This document shows, piece after piece, positions 44,483 to 53,763 of a stretch of 64,000 nucleotides of DNA. Position 1 is the stretch's first letter. Every line of letters begins with the position of its first letter. A program made the position numbers and the translations under genes. Origin of the DNA: Chitinophagaceae bacterium (GTDB lineage Bacteria > Bacteroidota > Bacteroidia > Chitinophagales > Chitinophagaceae); the NCBI GenBank assembly GCA_947372105.1, contig CANBSH010000001.1, forward strand, positions 1 through 64,000, given 5' to 3'. The notes beneath the pieces were generated by a model. That model was not told the origin of the DNA. It was given only the letters and a program-made list of their open reading frames with translations, and made no database searches.

Positions 44483-46573
44483 TTAGATTAATGCTAAAAT
44501 ATCAGACAATTGGCTGACCGGAGGTAAACAGGTGTTATTATAACATATATAATATTGATTATCAATACTATACCTGCCTTTTGTACTTAATATAGTAGCA
44601 TCTTCTTGAGGGGTCAAAATAACCCATTTAAAGGGTAAAAACGGTGCTAAAACCTCTTTTCGAAGTACGGAACTTTTGGGACCTACCCCCACCAGCTCCT
44701 TTTTTCCCATGGCCATACTTGCAAAACTTTGCCCCCAAAACGCAAAGGAGCTAGGATATTGCAGAAGCATTTTACGCATCATTTGCATCATTTTTTCTGC
44801 CTGGGCAGTCCAAGTAGTATTTAGAAAAATGGTACCTAAGGCATTCAAATTCCAACACATCATCGAATTTCCACTTGGTTGTGCGCCATCATAGGTTTCT
44901 TTTTTTCTGACAATAATATCAGTTTGGTATTGAGGTGTGTAATAAAAAAAAGTGTCTTGTTCATCTATGAAATTTTCAAGCACATACTCCGTCCACTTTT
45001 TTGCTTTATGCAAATAGGAAAGATCTCCAGTAATTTCCTGTAAATCTAAATATGCTTTAATTAAACTTGCATAGTCATCTAAAAAAGCAAAAGTTTTTTT
45101 AATGCCATTTGTATTGGTATGAAACAAATGAGTTGCTGTATCATCTATAAAATTAAGTTCCACCCAATTCATATTTTCAATCGCTCTATTTTTATATTCC
45201 TCCTTCCCCAATGCTGCATAGCATTTACAAAATGCAGTAATCATTAAATTATTCCAGCTTAGTATAATCTTATGATCTAATGCAGGTCTAATTCTTAGCG
45301 ATCTTTGTGCCAATAAAATATTCTTTGCTTCTACAAAGTTTTCCGAAAACCCAATCTCTAAGGATTCTTGAGTCCATAAAATATTGGTGTGCTCCCAATT
45401 ACCTTCTGGTCTTACTTGATAGTACTTACAAAAAGAAGTAAACAATTCATCCGGAATTATTTTTTCAATTTCATCATAAGACCAAGTATAAAATTTACCT
45501 TCTACCCCCTCACTATCTGCATCTAGAGCCGCATAATATGCACCTTCGCCATTATAAAGTTCTCTTTGTAAAAAGACAACAGTATCATCAATCACTTTTC
45601 TATAAATTTCTTTTTTAGTAATTTGATAGGCTTCTGCTAGCACTCCTAAAAGCAATGCATTATCGTATAACATTTTTTCAAAGTGAGGCGCTTGCCATTG
45701 TGCATCGGTGCTGTATCTTGAAAAGCCTCCCCCTATATGATCATAAATACCTCCTTGTATCATTTTGTCAATGGATCGAATGGCATGCACCATACTCGCT
45801 TCATCCTTATGCATGGCATAATTGCGCAATAGCATTTGCAAACAAAAGGTTTGTGGAAATTTGGGTGCATTTCCAAAACCACCCCACTGTGTATCTGCAG
45901 ATTGTAAAATGCGTTGTGCCATCAAAGCCACTTCGTCCTTGCTAGCGATCACTTCATTCATAGCCTCTACTCCTGATGAATCATTCGTAATAGAAGTATT
46001 TGTCTGTATTTTACTCGCCACAATATTGGTATTCACAATATGTTGCGTAAGTTGATTGGCTTGTTCTTGTAATTTTTCTAAGTTATTTTCAAAAGCCTCT
46101 TTGACTCCTTTTAATACTTCCATCCAAGATGCTCTTTGAGGCATTTTAATAGGCGGAAAATAAGTGCCCCCAAAAAATGGTTTTCCATCGGGCAATAAAA
46201 AAATATTTAAAGGCCAGCCACCCGAGCCAGTCATGGCTTGCAATGCATCCATATAGATATGATCTACATCCGGACGCTCTTCTCTATCCACTTTTACATT
46301 TATAAAATGAGCATTCATATAATCGCCCACTTCTTGTTGTTCAAAACTTTCACGTTCCATCACATGACACCAATGACAAGCAGCATACCCTATGCTTAAT
46401 AAAATAGGCTTATTGTGTTGTTGGGATAATGTAAAAATATCGGGAGACCAAGCCTGCCAATGCACTGGATTATGCGCATGCTGTAATAAATAGGGACTGG
46501 TTTCTTTGCTTAATTTATTCAATAATTTTGGCAAGTTGGAGTGGGGTGAAGAAGGAGATAAATAGGAAGACAT
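44483..46573 (-). CDS. Thioredoxin-domain protein of the YyaL/SSP411 (DUF255) family
   Basis: The 696-aa protein starts with a DUF255 thioredoxin-like domain, KETSPYLLQHAHNPVHWQAW, with CHWC in GYAACHWCHVME (about residues 62-73), then VDREERPDVDHIYM and GGWPLNIFLLPDG. A large six-hairpin glycosidase-like (alpha/alpha toroid) domain follows, including GIYDHIGGGFSRYSTD and WQAPHFEKMLYDNA. The family is widespread from bacteria to the human SPATA20 protein, but its activity is not established. It lies 35 bp after hemD on the same strand. Confidence 0.92.
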   Translation of the reverse strand: MSSYLSPSSPHSNLPKLLNKLSKETSPYLLQHAHNPVHWQAWSPDIFTLSQQHNKPILLSIGYAACHWCHVMERESFEQQEVGDYMNAHFINVKVDREERPDVDHIYMDALQAMTGSGGWPLNIFLLPDGKPFFGGTYFPPIKMPQRASWMEVLKGVKEAFENNLEKLQEQANQLTQHIVNTNIVASKIQTNTSITNDSSGVEAMNEVIASKDEVALMAQRILQSADTQWGGFGNAPKFPQTFCLQMLLRNYAMHKDEASMVHAIRSIDKMIQGGIYDHIGGGFSRYSTDAQWQAPHFEKMLYDNALLLGVLAEAYQITKKEIYRKVIDDTVVFLQRELYNGEGAYYAALDADSEGVEGKFYTWSYDEIEKIIPDELFTSFCKYYQVRPEGNWEHTNILWTQESLEIGFSENFVEAKNILLAQRSLRIRPALDHKIILSWNNLMITAFCKCYAALGKEEYKNRAIENMNWVELNFIDDTATHLFHTNTNGIKKTFAFLDDYASLIKAYLDLQEITGDLSYLHKAKKWTEYVLENFIDEQDTFFYYTPQYQTDIIVRKKETYDGAQPSGNSMMCWNLNALGTIFLNTTWTAQAEKMMQMMRKMLLQYPSSFAFWGQSFASMAMGKKELVGVGPKSSVLRKEVLAPFLPFKWVILTPQEDATILSTKGRYSIDNQYYICYNNTCLPPVSQLSDILALI

Positions 46574-46608
46574 AGTAAATGGAGATGATTAAATGTATTC
46601 AGTCCCAG

Positions 46609-47412
46609 TTACTTTTTCTTTGACTGTTGCGCTAAATATTGATCCAATCCTGAAAACATACTTGAAATTTGCGGACTCGGTACTTTAATATGTAAACTCA
46701 AACCTGCTTCTTCAACTGCTTTGCAAGTATTGGAGCCAAAAGCACCAATGATAGTTCCATTTTGTTTGAAGTTGGGTTGATTGTCATACAAACTTCGTAA
46801 ACCACTAGGTGTAAATAAACAAATAATGTCAAAAGTATGCTCCTTTAATAAACTAGCAATATCACTACTCACCGAACGATACATATACGCTAATTCAAAT
46901 TGACAACTATGATCTTTTAACCAATTTACAATTTCATTATCCTGTTGATTTTCGCTACACACATATAAAAACTTCTCGTTCGCCTTATGTTTATTTAAAA
47001 CATCAAATAATTTTTTATTCGTCCCGTCTGAGCCAAAAAACACTTTACGTTTACGATACATAATAAATTTTTGTAAATACAAAGCAACAGACTCGGTAAT
47101 ACAAAAATATTTGGTATCCTGACTGATATTAATTTTTAATTCATCACAGGTTCTAAAAAAATGATCAATGGCATTTTTACTTGTAAAAATAACACCTGTA
47201 TATAAGGGAATATCGATCTTAGTTTTTCTAAATTCCTTGGAAGGAATAGCCACTAATTGTATGAGGGGTTGAAAAAATAAAGACACCGGATATTTACGCT
47301 CCAAGTCAAAATAAGGCGACTTTTCGCTTTCTGGCTTAGCTTGTGAAATTAATATTTTTTTAATGGTCTTTGTTGTAGTCGTTTTTTTTACTCCACTCAT
47401 TTCTTTTGCCAT
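46609..47412 (-). CDS. hemD: Uroporphyrinogen-III synthase HemD
   Basis: HemD closes hydroxymethylbilane to uroporphyrinogen III in haem synthesis. The 267-aa protein has a Lys/Thr-rich N-terminal tail (about 1-25). The divergent HemD fold follows: YTGVIFTSKNAIDHFF, KYFCITESVALYLQKF, EKFLYVCSENQQDNEIVNWL, DIICLFTPSGLRSLYD and GTIIGAFGSNTCKAVEEAGL. HemD sequences are poorly conserved, so the call rests on these segments and on the DUF4271 gene upstream (20 bp). Confidence 0.85.
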   Translation of the reverse strand: MAKEMSGVKKTTTTKTIKKILISQAKPESEKSPYFDLERKYPVSLFFQPLIQLVAIPSKEFRKTKIDIPLYTGVIFTSKNAIDHFFRTCDELKINISQDTKYFCITESVALYLQKFIMYRKRKVFFGSDGTNKKLFDVLNKHKANEKFLYVCSENQQDNEIVNWLKDHSCQFELAYMYRSVSSDIASLLKEHTFDIICLFTPSGLRSLYDNQPNFKQNGTIIGAFGSNTCKAVEEAGLSLHIKVPSPQISSMFSGLDQYLAQQSKKK

Positions 47413-47432
47413 TTATCATTCACGTTTCGAGA

Positions 47433-48452
47433 TTAGTAAGTACCTCCAAAGTATTGTACAATAAATTTATACAACAAAGTAAGAGGCAATATTTCGAAAG
47501 CACAAAGGTATAGAAAAAAATGAAACGAGGAGATATGTAATTTGTTTCGAACAGACGTTAAAGAGAATAGATATCGGTATAATAGGAGTAATACTGCCGC
47601 CACCCCTGCACCCATGATGGCATAGGGATAAAATACAGGCTTCGCAAAAGCAAGCACTAAGACAAAAGGTACTAGTAAAACTCCTAATACTTTATTGATC
47701 ATAAAAACTACGAAAATATAGGTACTTACCAATTCCTCTGTGTTGAAAATATAACCCGCAAATTTTAAACAAAGATATTTTCCTACATACAGTCCGATGA
47801 AAAATAAAATAATATAGAGGAACCCTTCCCAAAAAGATAAAGCCAGCAAATGATTGTTGAAAATAAATAAAGTAGCTAATAAAGAAAAAGATAAAACAAA
47901 ACAAAAATTAACTATAAGGGAACCTAAACTATTTTGCAAAAGCTGTTCTCTAAATTGGATCATTCTCAAAGAGGATTGACTAAACTGATTAAATAATTTA
48001 GGGAAATATTGCGGATAGACATTATTTACAAATCCATATAAAAAAATCAAAATTACAATAGTATAAAATAATCCATCTTTATTAGGTATCAAAAAACGTT
48101 GTTCAATTTTATACAATACTTGATTACTTCCTTGTTCCGCCAAATGATCCATATATAATTTAAAACCATTGGACTTTTGTGTAAAGTAAGTTTTATACTC
48201 TTTTAAAATTGGAAGCAAAGTATCTTTCAAATTTAAATCGCGCAAAGACTGTAAAAAAATGCCATCTCTTTCTTGAAAACTATGAGGAAGAACAGGAACA
48301 TATTTAATGAGTAAGGTATCTTTTACTTTTGCAGAATCTACTAAAGTAATGGGAGTGTCGGTAGTTAATAATGGAGTCTGTTTTTTTTGAAAAGAACTGA
48401 AAAGTACCCAGCTCCCGAGTAGTAAAAATGTATATTTTAAAAATGACTTCAT
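47433..48452 (-). CDS. DUF4271 membrane protein linked to hemD
   Basis: The 339-aa protein has a signal-like helix (about 5-20) and a predicted extracytoplasmic region (about 25-125). About six membrane helices follow (near 130, 185, 208, 240, 265 and 310). It matches DUF4271, a Bacteroidota family of unknown function that I recall commonly preceding hemD. It is 20 bp upstream of hemD and divergent from hemW, so a role in haem or porphyrin handling is a reasonable guess. An exact -7 element ends 5 nt before its ATG. Confidence 0.8.
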   Translation of the reverse strand: MKSFLKYTFLLLGSWVLFSSFQKKQTPLLTTDTPITLVDSAKVKDTLLIKYVPVLPHSFQERDGIFLQSLRDLNLKDTLLPILKEYKTYFTQKSNGFKLYMDHLAEQGSNQVLYKIEQRFLIPNKDGLFYTIVILIFLYGFVNNVYPQYFPKLFNQFSQSSLRMIQFREQLLQNSLGSLIVNFCFVLSFSLLATLFIFNNHLLALSFWEGFLYIILFFIGLYVGKYLCLKFAGYIFNTEELVSTYIFVVFMINKVLGVLLVPFVLVLAFAKPVFYPYAIMGAGVAAVLLLLYRYLFSLTSVRNKLHISSFHFFLYLCAFEILPLTLLYKFIVQYFGGTY

Positions 48453-48457
48453 CCTTG

Positions 48458-48465
48458 CAAAAATA
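48458..48465 (-). promoter_or_regulatory. Putative -7 element of DUF4271-hemD, leaderless spacing
   Basis: TATTTTTG on the minus strand matches TAnnTTTG exactly and ends 5 nt before the ATG at 48452. Confidence 0.55.
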
Positions 48466-48497
48466 AGTATCCTGATGCAGAATTAGTAACTTATAAC

Positions 48498-48505
48498 TAG
48501 CTTTG
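48498..48505 (+). promoter_or_regulatory. Putative hemW promoter -7 element
   Basis: TAGCTTTG matches TAnnTTTG exactly, 23 nt before the hemW ATG. Confidence 0.5.
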
Positions 48506-48528
48506 TCCAATACACTTATTACTTCGCT

Positions 48529-49653
48529 ATGGCAGGCATCTATATTCATATCCCATTTTGCAAAAAAGCCTGTCATTACTGCAATTTTCACTTTTCTACG
48601 CAAGTAAAATATATGGAGCCCTTTAATATGGCGCTTTTAAAAGAAATCGAACTTCAAAAAAATTACCTCCAGGGCCCCATTGAAACCATTTACTTAGGCG
48701 GAGGAACGCCTTCTCTATTAGCAATACAAGATATAGAAAACCTTATCCATCAAATTCGGCTTCATTTTCAGTTAGCCAATGATATCGAATTCACATTAGA
48801 AGCCAATCCCGATGATATTGATGTAGCAAAAGTGCAAAGTTGGAAAAATGTAGGCGTCAATAGATTAAGTATTGGGATTCAAAGTTTTCAGCAAAAGTCC
48901 CTGGATTGGATGAATAGGGCTCATACCACCCATCAATCGCATCAAGCCATTCAGGCTGCTTTGCAAGGAGGCATTCCTAATATTAGTGCCGATCTTATTT
49001 ATGGCACACCACATTTATCAGACGAGGATTTGATCGCTGATTTAAAAGAACTCACCCAATACGCTATCCCCCATATTTCTTGTTATGCTTTAACGGTAGA
49101 AGAAAAAACAGCCTTGCATACCATGATTCAACAACAAAAGATGGAAGCCGTAGATGTAGAAAAGCAAGCAAGGCATTTTGAAATTGTAGTGGATACCTTA
49201 GAAAAAAACGGAATGGAACAATATGAAATTTCTAATTTTAGTCAACCACATTATAGAAGTAAACACAATAGCAATTATTGGAACGGTATTCCTTATTTAG
49301 GGCTAGGACCTTCGGCACATTCATTTAATAAAACATCCAGACAATGGAATGTAGCCAATAACGCGTTGTATATAAAATCGATTGAAGAAAATAAAGTTCC
49401 CTTTGAATTAGAGGCCCTCTCTTTAGCTACCAGATATAATGAATATATGATGACTTCACTTAGATGCATCGAAGGCTTCGACAATCAATATATTGAAACA
49501 GCTTTTGGTAAAGATTTTTTAGATCACACCATGACAATGATTGAACCTATGTTAGAAAAAGAATTGCTCACTCCTACTTTGAATGGGTATGCAATCACTA
49601 AAAAAGCAAAGTTTTTAGCAGATGGCATCGCGAGTGACTTTTTTTGGATTTAG
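48529..49653 (+). CDS. hemW: Radical SAM haem chaperone HemW
   Basis: HemW binds haem and a 4Fe-4S cluster and delivers haem to target proteins. It resembles coproporphyrinogen dehydrogenase HemN but is shorter. The 374-aa protein has the cluster motif CKKACHYC (Cys11, 15, 18), without the extra Cys of true HemN. GGGTPSLL, EANPDD, NRLSIGIQSFQ and DLIYGTP follow, then the HemW C-terminal domain (SKHNSNYWNGIPYLGLGPSAHSF). It is divergent from DUF4271-hemD, so the locus groups three haem-related genes. Confidence 0.92.
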   Translation: MAGIYIHIPFCKKACHYCNFHFSTQVKYMEPFNMALLKEIELQKNYLQGPIETIYLGGGTPSLLAIQDIENLIHQIRLHFQLANDIEFTLEANPDDIDVAKVQSWKNVGVNRLSIGIQSFQQKSLDWMNRAHTTHQSHQAIQAALQGGIPNISADLIYGTPHLSDEDLIADLKELTQYAIPHISCYALTVEEKTALHTMIQQQKMEAVDVEKQARHFEIVVDTLEKNGMEQYEISNFSQPHYRSKHNSNYWNGIPYLGLGPSAHSFNKTSRQWNVANNALYIKSIEENKVPFELEALSLATRYNEYMMTSLRCIEGFDNQYIETAFGKDFLDHTMTMIEPMLEKELLTPTLNGYAITKKAKFLADGIASDFFWI

Positions 49654-49687
49654 GAAATTTTAATGAGAAATAAGAGTTGAATACTTA

Positions 49688-50692
49688 TTAAATTAAAATC
49701 TGCTCCAATTGTTTAAAGGATTCCATTCTACAATTTCCTTCCCAAAGAATTTTATAAATAGTGGTGATGATCGGTAGCTCTAATTGTAAATGTTCGTTGA
49801 TGGCCATGATACATTTGCTGGCATTGTATCCTTCCGCCACCATATTCAACTCTAATTCAGCTGACTTTACAGAATATCCTTTCCCAATCATATTTCCAAA
49901 AGTGCGATTTCGACTATGTAGAGAATAGCAAGTCACTAATAAGTCTCCCAAATACACCGAAGAAGCATAATTAATTGAGTTATCATTGCCTCCTCCCTTT
50001 TCATAAATCGATTTTAATAATACTTGCATTTCATGTGCGCAATTTGCAATATAGACACTTAAAAAATTATCTCCATATTCAAGCCCATGAGCGATACCCG
50101 CTCCTAAGGCATAAATATTTTTTACCACCCCTGCATATTGCACTCCAACCACATCATGATTCACAATGGTATTAATATAATCACATTTAAAATAAGAAGC
50201 AATTTGTTCAGTAACTGCAATATCTAATCCTGAAAAAGTTAAATAAGACAATTGTTCTGCTGCTACTTCTTCGGCATGGCTAGGACCTAATAAAGTATAA
50301 TAATGAGAAAGCGGAAATTGATATTGCTTTTGTAAATATTCATGCAATAAAATATTGTGCTTGGGTAACACTCCCTTGATAGCAGAGACTATATTTTTCC
50401 CTTCCAGCATTTGAGCTGTCACACCTTGCAGAGAGGATTCCACATGAATAGAAGGCACTGCCATGACTATCAAATCTGATGCTGCAATTATCTCAGTTAC
50501 TTCACTTGAAAAATGTATACGTGAAGTATCAAAATAAGTATTTCTTAAGTAGTGGGGATTATGATGTCTTTTTTTAAAATAGTCAATATTATTAGCCTGT
50601 CTCATCCACCAATGAATCGCATTACCATTGTCCATTGCAATTTTTGCAATCGCTGTCGCCCAACTTCCACTTCCTATGATTCCAATTTGCAT
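49688..50692 (-). CDS. gpsA: NAD(P)-dependent glycerol-3-phosphate dehydrogenase
   Basis: GpsA makes sn-glycerol 3-phosphate for phospholipid synthesis. The 334-aa protein starts with the Rossmann motif GIIGSGSWATAIAK (3-16). VMAVPSIHVESSL and the catalytic-Lys segments follow: NIVSAIKGVLP and VVGVQYAGVVKNIYALGAGI. The C-terminal domain contains NRTFGNMIGKGYSV and VAEGYNASKCI. It has its own exact -7 element 15 nt upstream and is convergent with hemW. Confidence 0.95.
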   Translation of the reverse strand: MQIGIIGSGSWATAIAKIAMDNGNAIHWWMRQANNIDYFKKRHHNPHYLRNTYFDTSRIHFSSEVTEIIAASDLIVMAVPSIHVESSLQGVTAQMLEGKNIVSAIKGVLPKHNILLHEYLQKQYQFPLSHYYTLLGPSHAEEVAAEQLSYLTFSGLDIAVTEQIASYFKCDYINTIVNHDVVGVQYAGVVKNIYALGAGIAHGLEYGDNFLSVYIANCAHEMQVLLKSIYEKGGGNDNSINYASSVYLGDLLVTCYSLHSRNRTFGNMIGKGYSVKSAELELNMVAEGYNASKCIMAINEHLQLELPIITTIYKILWEGNCRMESFKQLEQILI

Positions 50693-50707
50693 GTTGCCAA
50701 ATTTTTA

Positions 50708-50715
50708 CAAACATA
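50708..50715 (-). promoter_or_regulatory. Putative gpsA promoter -7 element
   Basis: TATGTTTG on the minus strand matches TAnnTTTG exactly, 15 nt before the gpsA ATG and just downstream of the adaptor-gene terminator. Confidence 0.55.
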
Positions 50716-50726
50716 CGAAACTCAAT

Positions 50727-50762
50727 AAAAAAGGGGCGCATTTTTTAAATGCACCCCTTTTT
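50727..50762 (-). terminator. Intrinsic terminator of the tolC-adaptor operon
   Basis: A 15-bp stem with one mismatch (50728-50743 with 50747-50762) and a 3-nt loop is followed by six U on the minus strand. It lies 23 bp after the adaptor stop. Confidence 0.85.
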
Positions 50763-50785
50763 AGACTGATTCACAGTGCACTATC

Positions 50786-52138
50786 TTACTTTTTCTCTTC
50801 AAATAATTTTTCTTTTGCAACTACTTTTACCAACATGCCATCTTTTAAAGTTTTGCTTACTGTACTATAAGGTCCAGTGATCACCTTGTCACCTACTTTT
50901 AATCCAGCTACTTCAATATAATTTAAATCTTGGATGTCTGTTTTCACTTTTACCATTTTTACTTTATTGTCTGGCTGCAATACATAAACCACTTCATTCA
51001 ATTCATCTTTTGCTGCAGGTGCATCCCCATTTTTATTGTCTTCTTTTTTAACAGCCATTTTAGTATCCTTGCCTTCGCCGTCTTTATCACGCGTCGTAAC
51101 CGCATTTAAAGGAACAGTAATTACATTTACTTTTGACTTAGTTTGAATATCAGCACTCGCTGTCATACCAGGACGAAAAGGGAAAATACTATTCTCTTTT
51201 GTTAAGTCCTCATAGCTTGCAGGTAATAAGCGAATGTGTACTTTATAGTTCGCTACTTCTGTACTTGCCCCTAAACCGCTAGCAGCTGAGGTTACAGGAT
51301 TCGCAATTTTATATACAACTCCTTTAAATTTACGTTTATTATAAGCATCCACTTCTACTAAAGCAGTATCTCCAATCTTTACTTTAGTAATATCATTTTC
51401 ACCCACATCTACTCTTACTTCAATACTCTTCATATCAGCTACACGCATCATTTCGGTACCTGCCATTTGAGCTGTACCTACAACTCTCTCCCCTTTTTTT
51501 ACATTCATTAAACTTACAATGCCATCCATAGGTGAAGTAATAGTCGTACGTGCTAAATCCTTTTCTGCACGAGCTAATTGTGCTTTCACACCTTGAATTT
51601 GAGCTTCCCCACTTTTAATAGATTCTTTAGCCGAATTATAGCTTGATTCGGCAGAACGAAATGCTTGTTCTGTTTGCTCATATTCCGATCTAGAAACTAT
51701 TTTATCGGCATATAATTTTTTATAGCGCTCATTACTAGCTTTAGCATTTTCATACGCCGTCCTTAAACCACTTAAAGCAGCTTTTACATTTTCGTATTGC
51801 GCTTTTACTTGATTCACACTTGCTGTCACTTGATCACGTTGTGAGGAATAGATGTCGGCATATATTTTAGCTAACACCTGACCTTTAGTAACTCTATCTC
51901 CTTCTTCTACAAAAAGATTAACGATTTCTCCAGAAATATCTGGACTCACTTTTACTTCAATTTCAGGATATACCTTACCACTCGCATTCACCGACTCGGT
52001 GATGGTTCTTAATTGTACAGCTTCTGAAGTGACTAATGTGCCTTCTTCTTTACCAATTACACCTGCTTTTTTCAAGCCTACCAAAAGCACAATTAAAAAC
52101 ACTAAACCACCTCCAATCCAGATTAACTTTTTGTTCAT
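50786..52138 (-). CDS. Periplasmic adaptor of a tripartite efflux pump (MacA/HlyD-like)
   Basis: The 450-aa adaptor links an inner-membrane pump to TolC. It has one N-terminal membrane helix (about 5-22). The lipoyl halves are VSPDISGEIVNLFVEEGDRVTKGQVLAKI and TTITSPMDGIVSLMNVKKGERV. A long coiled coil (about 100-200) lies between them, and beta-barrel and membrane-proximal domains follow. A Lys/Asp-rich insert (about 365-395) interrupts the C-terminal part. It follows tolC by 39 bp and is ended by a terminator, so no pump gene (macB or RND) is in this operon. Confidence 0.9.
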   Translation of the reverse strand: MNKKLIWIGGGLVFLIVLLVGLKKAGVIGKEEGTLVTSEAVQLRTITESVNASGKVYPEIEVKVSPDISGEIVNLFVEEGDRVTKGQVLAKIYADIYSSQRDQVTASVNQVKAQYENVKAALSGLRTAYENAKASNERYKKLYADKIVSRSEYEQTEQAFRSAESSYNSAKESIKSGEAQIQGVKAQLARAEKDLARTTITSPMDGIVSLMNVKKGERVVGTAQMAGTEMMRVADMKSIEVRVDVGENDITKVKIGDTALVEVDAYNKRKFKGVVYKIANPVTSAASGLGASTEVANYKVHIRLLPASYEDLTKENSIFPFRPGMTASADIQTKSKVNVITVPLNAVTTRDKDGEGKDTKMAVKKEDNKNGDAPAAKDELNEVVYVLQPDNKVKMVKVKTDIQDLNYIEVAGLKVGDKVITGPYSTVSKTLKDGMLVKVVAKEKLFEEKK

Positions 52139-52177
52139 TTTATTTATTTTTTGCTTCTGTAATTTTTTGCATTTAAA

Positions 52178-53638
52178 TTAAAGTGATAAAGACTCGCCTT
52201 TGTAAAATTCAAGGAGCTTAATTCTAAATACATACTCATACTGAGCAGATTTAAAATTCACTTTAGCCTTTAAAAAATTATTTTGATTGTTCAATAATTC
52301 AATAGTACCTAACAAACCTAGCTCATACCTTTTCTTCGCAAATTCGAAAGCTTTTTCGGCTGAAGTCACTGCCTTCTTATTGGCATTTAATTTGTTTAAT
52401 GCTACAATGGCATTGGTATAGGCAGAGTAAATATCTTGCTTTAATTTACGATTGGTATTTTCTTGATTTAATTCAGCTGATTTGTAATTCAACTTTGCTT
52501 GTTGATAGGAAATACGAGCTTGTCCACCATTAAAAATAGGGATGGATAATTGAAAGCCAAAACTTTGACCAAAATTATTATTGACTTGTGTCCCCCAACC
52601 ATTCCATACATTCCCAAAATTACGCGTCCCAGTGGTGGCGGCATAAGTGGGGCTTTGTACAAAATATTTGGTATTATTCATTGTTACAAAAGGACTCGCA
52701 GGTGTAATAGCACTTAATCCTGTTAGTTCATAGCCGTTAATATATTTGAACTGATTTGAAAAATTAGAAGTTAAACTATATCCAAAACTTAAAGAAGGAT
52801 AAAAATTCGCTTTGGCAGCCAATGAACTTTTTTCAGCGGCTTTTACTCGAAATTCAGCTGCTTTTACATTAGGTAAATTTTGTTGCGCTATGGTAAAAAC
52901 ATAGTCAGGTTGCAAATCGGCAAAGCCTTGCAATTTAATTTGATCCACAGGTTGTACAAGAACATCAAAATCGGTACCCGCATCTAAATTCAACAACGCT
53001 TTTAAACTTAATTTAGATTGTTCCACATTTGAAATTGCCGTTATATAATTACTGCTGTCATTAGCAAGTTGGGTTTCTAATTCCAATAAATTAATTTCGG
53101 GAAGCAAACCAACTTCTACTCTTTTTTTAGTTGCATTTAATTGCTCTAAAGTTTGTTGAATTTGAATTTTAGAAATTTCAGATTGCTCAATAGTAGACAA
53201 TACTTGTAAATAAAAAGTAGCCACGTTCAATGAAATATCATTAGACGCATTTTGCAAATCGGCCAAAGAAGCTTGCCAGTTATAATTAGTAGCGTCTGCG
53301 TTATTTTTTAACTTTCCTGCATTATATAATTGAATACCCCCATTTAAACCAAAGTTATTGTATAAGAATTGCGTATTTGCAAAGCCATTTGTCGTTGGGT
53401 CAATAGATCTTCCTAGTCTTAATCCCATACCAGAAGACCCCGTTAAACTGGGTAATCTGCTGGAGCTAGCCAATTCGGCTTGTAGTTTAGCAAGACGCGT
53501 TTGAACATCGGCTTGCTTAATAGAAATATTATTTTTTATCGCATATTCCACGCATGTTTTTAAGTCCCACTTCGTGGCCTGTTGCGCTTGAACTTGAAAA
53601 GCAAAACCCACTAAAAATAAAGAAAGTATGTATTTCAT
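52178..53638 (-). CDS. TolC-family outer-membrane efflux protein
   Basis: The 486-aa protein forms the outer-membrane channel of a tripartite exporter. A signal peptide (about 1-18, ending VQAQ) is followed by two repeated TolC halves of paired helices: WDLKTCVEYAIKNNISIKQADV at the start of the first, and LPNVKAAEFRVKAAEKSSLAAKANFYPSL in the second. The end is KRYELGLLGTIELLNNQNNFLKAK. The adaptor gene follows directly. An exact -7 element lies 36 nt upstream. Confidence 0.92.
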   Translation of the reverse strand: MKYILSLFLVGFAFQVQAQQATKWDLKTCVEYAIKNNISIKQADVQTRLAKLQAELASSSRLPSLTGSSGMGLRLGRSIDPTTNGFANTQFLYNNFGLNGGIQLYNAGKLKNNADATNYNWQASLADLQNASNDISLNVATFYLQVLSTIEQSEISKIQIQQTLEQLNATKKRVEVGLLPEINLLELETQLANDSSNYITAISNVEQSKLSLKALLNLDAGTDFDVLVQPVDQIKLQGFADLQPDYVFTIAQQNLPNVKAAEFRVKAAEKSSLAAKANFYPSLSFGYSLTSNFSNQFKYINGYELTGLSAITPASPFVTMNNTKYFVQSPTYAATTGTRNFGNVWNGWGTQVNNNFGQSFGFQLSIPIFNGGQARISYQQAKLNYKSAELNQENTNRKLKQDIYSAYTNAIVALNKLNANKKAVTSAEKAFEFAKKRYELGLLGTIELLNNQNNFLKAKVNFKSAQYEYVFRIKLLEFYKGESLSL

Positions 53639-53674
53639 CTAGTATATATATAAATTAAATAGCTTTTGACCCTA

Positions 53675-53682
53675 CAAAAGTA
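53675..53682 (-). promoter_or_regulatory. Putative tolC-adaptor operon promoter -7 element
   Basis: TACTTTTG on the minus strand matches TAnnTTTG exactly, 36 nt before the tolC-family ATG. Confidence 0.5.
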
Positions 53683-53763
53683 AACTAATATTAAATAGGT
53701 CTCTAAATATTAGACAGGCGGAAGGGGGGTCTGCTGAACAGCGATTAGTATAGATGAAAGGTG

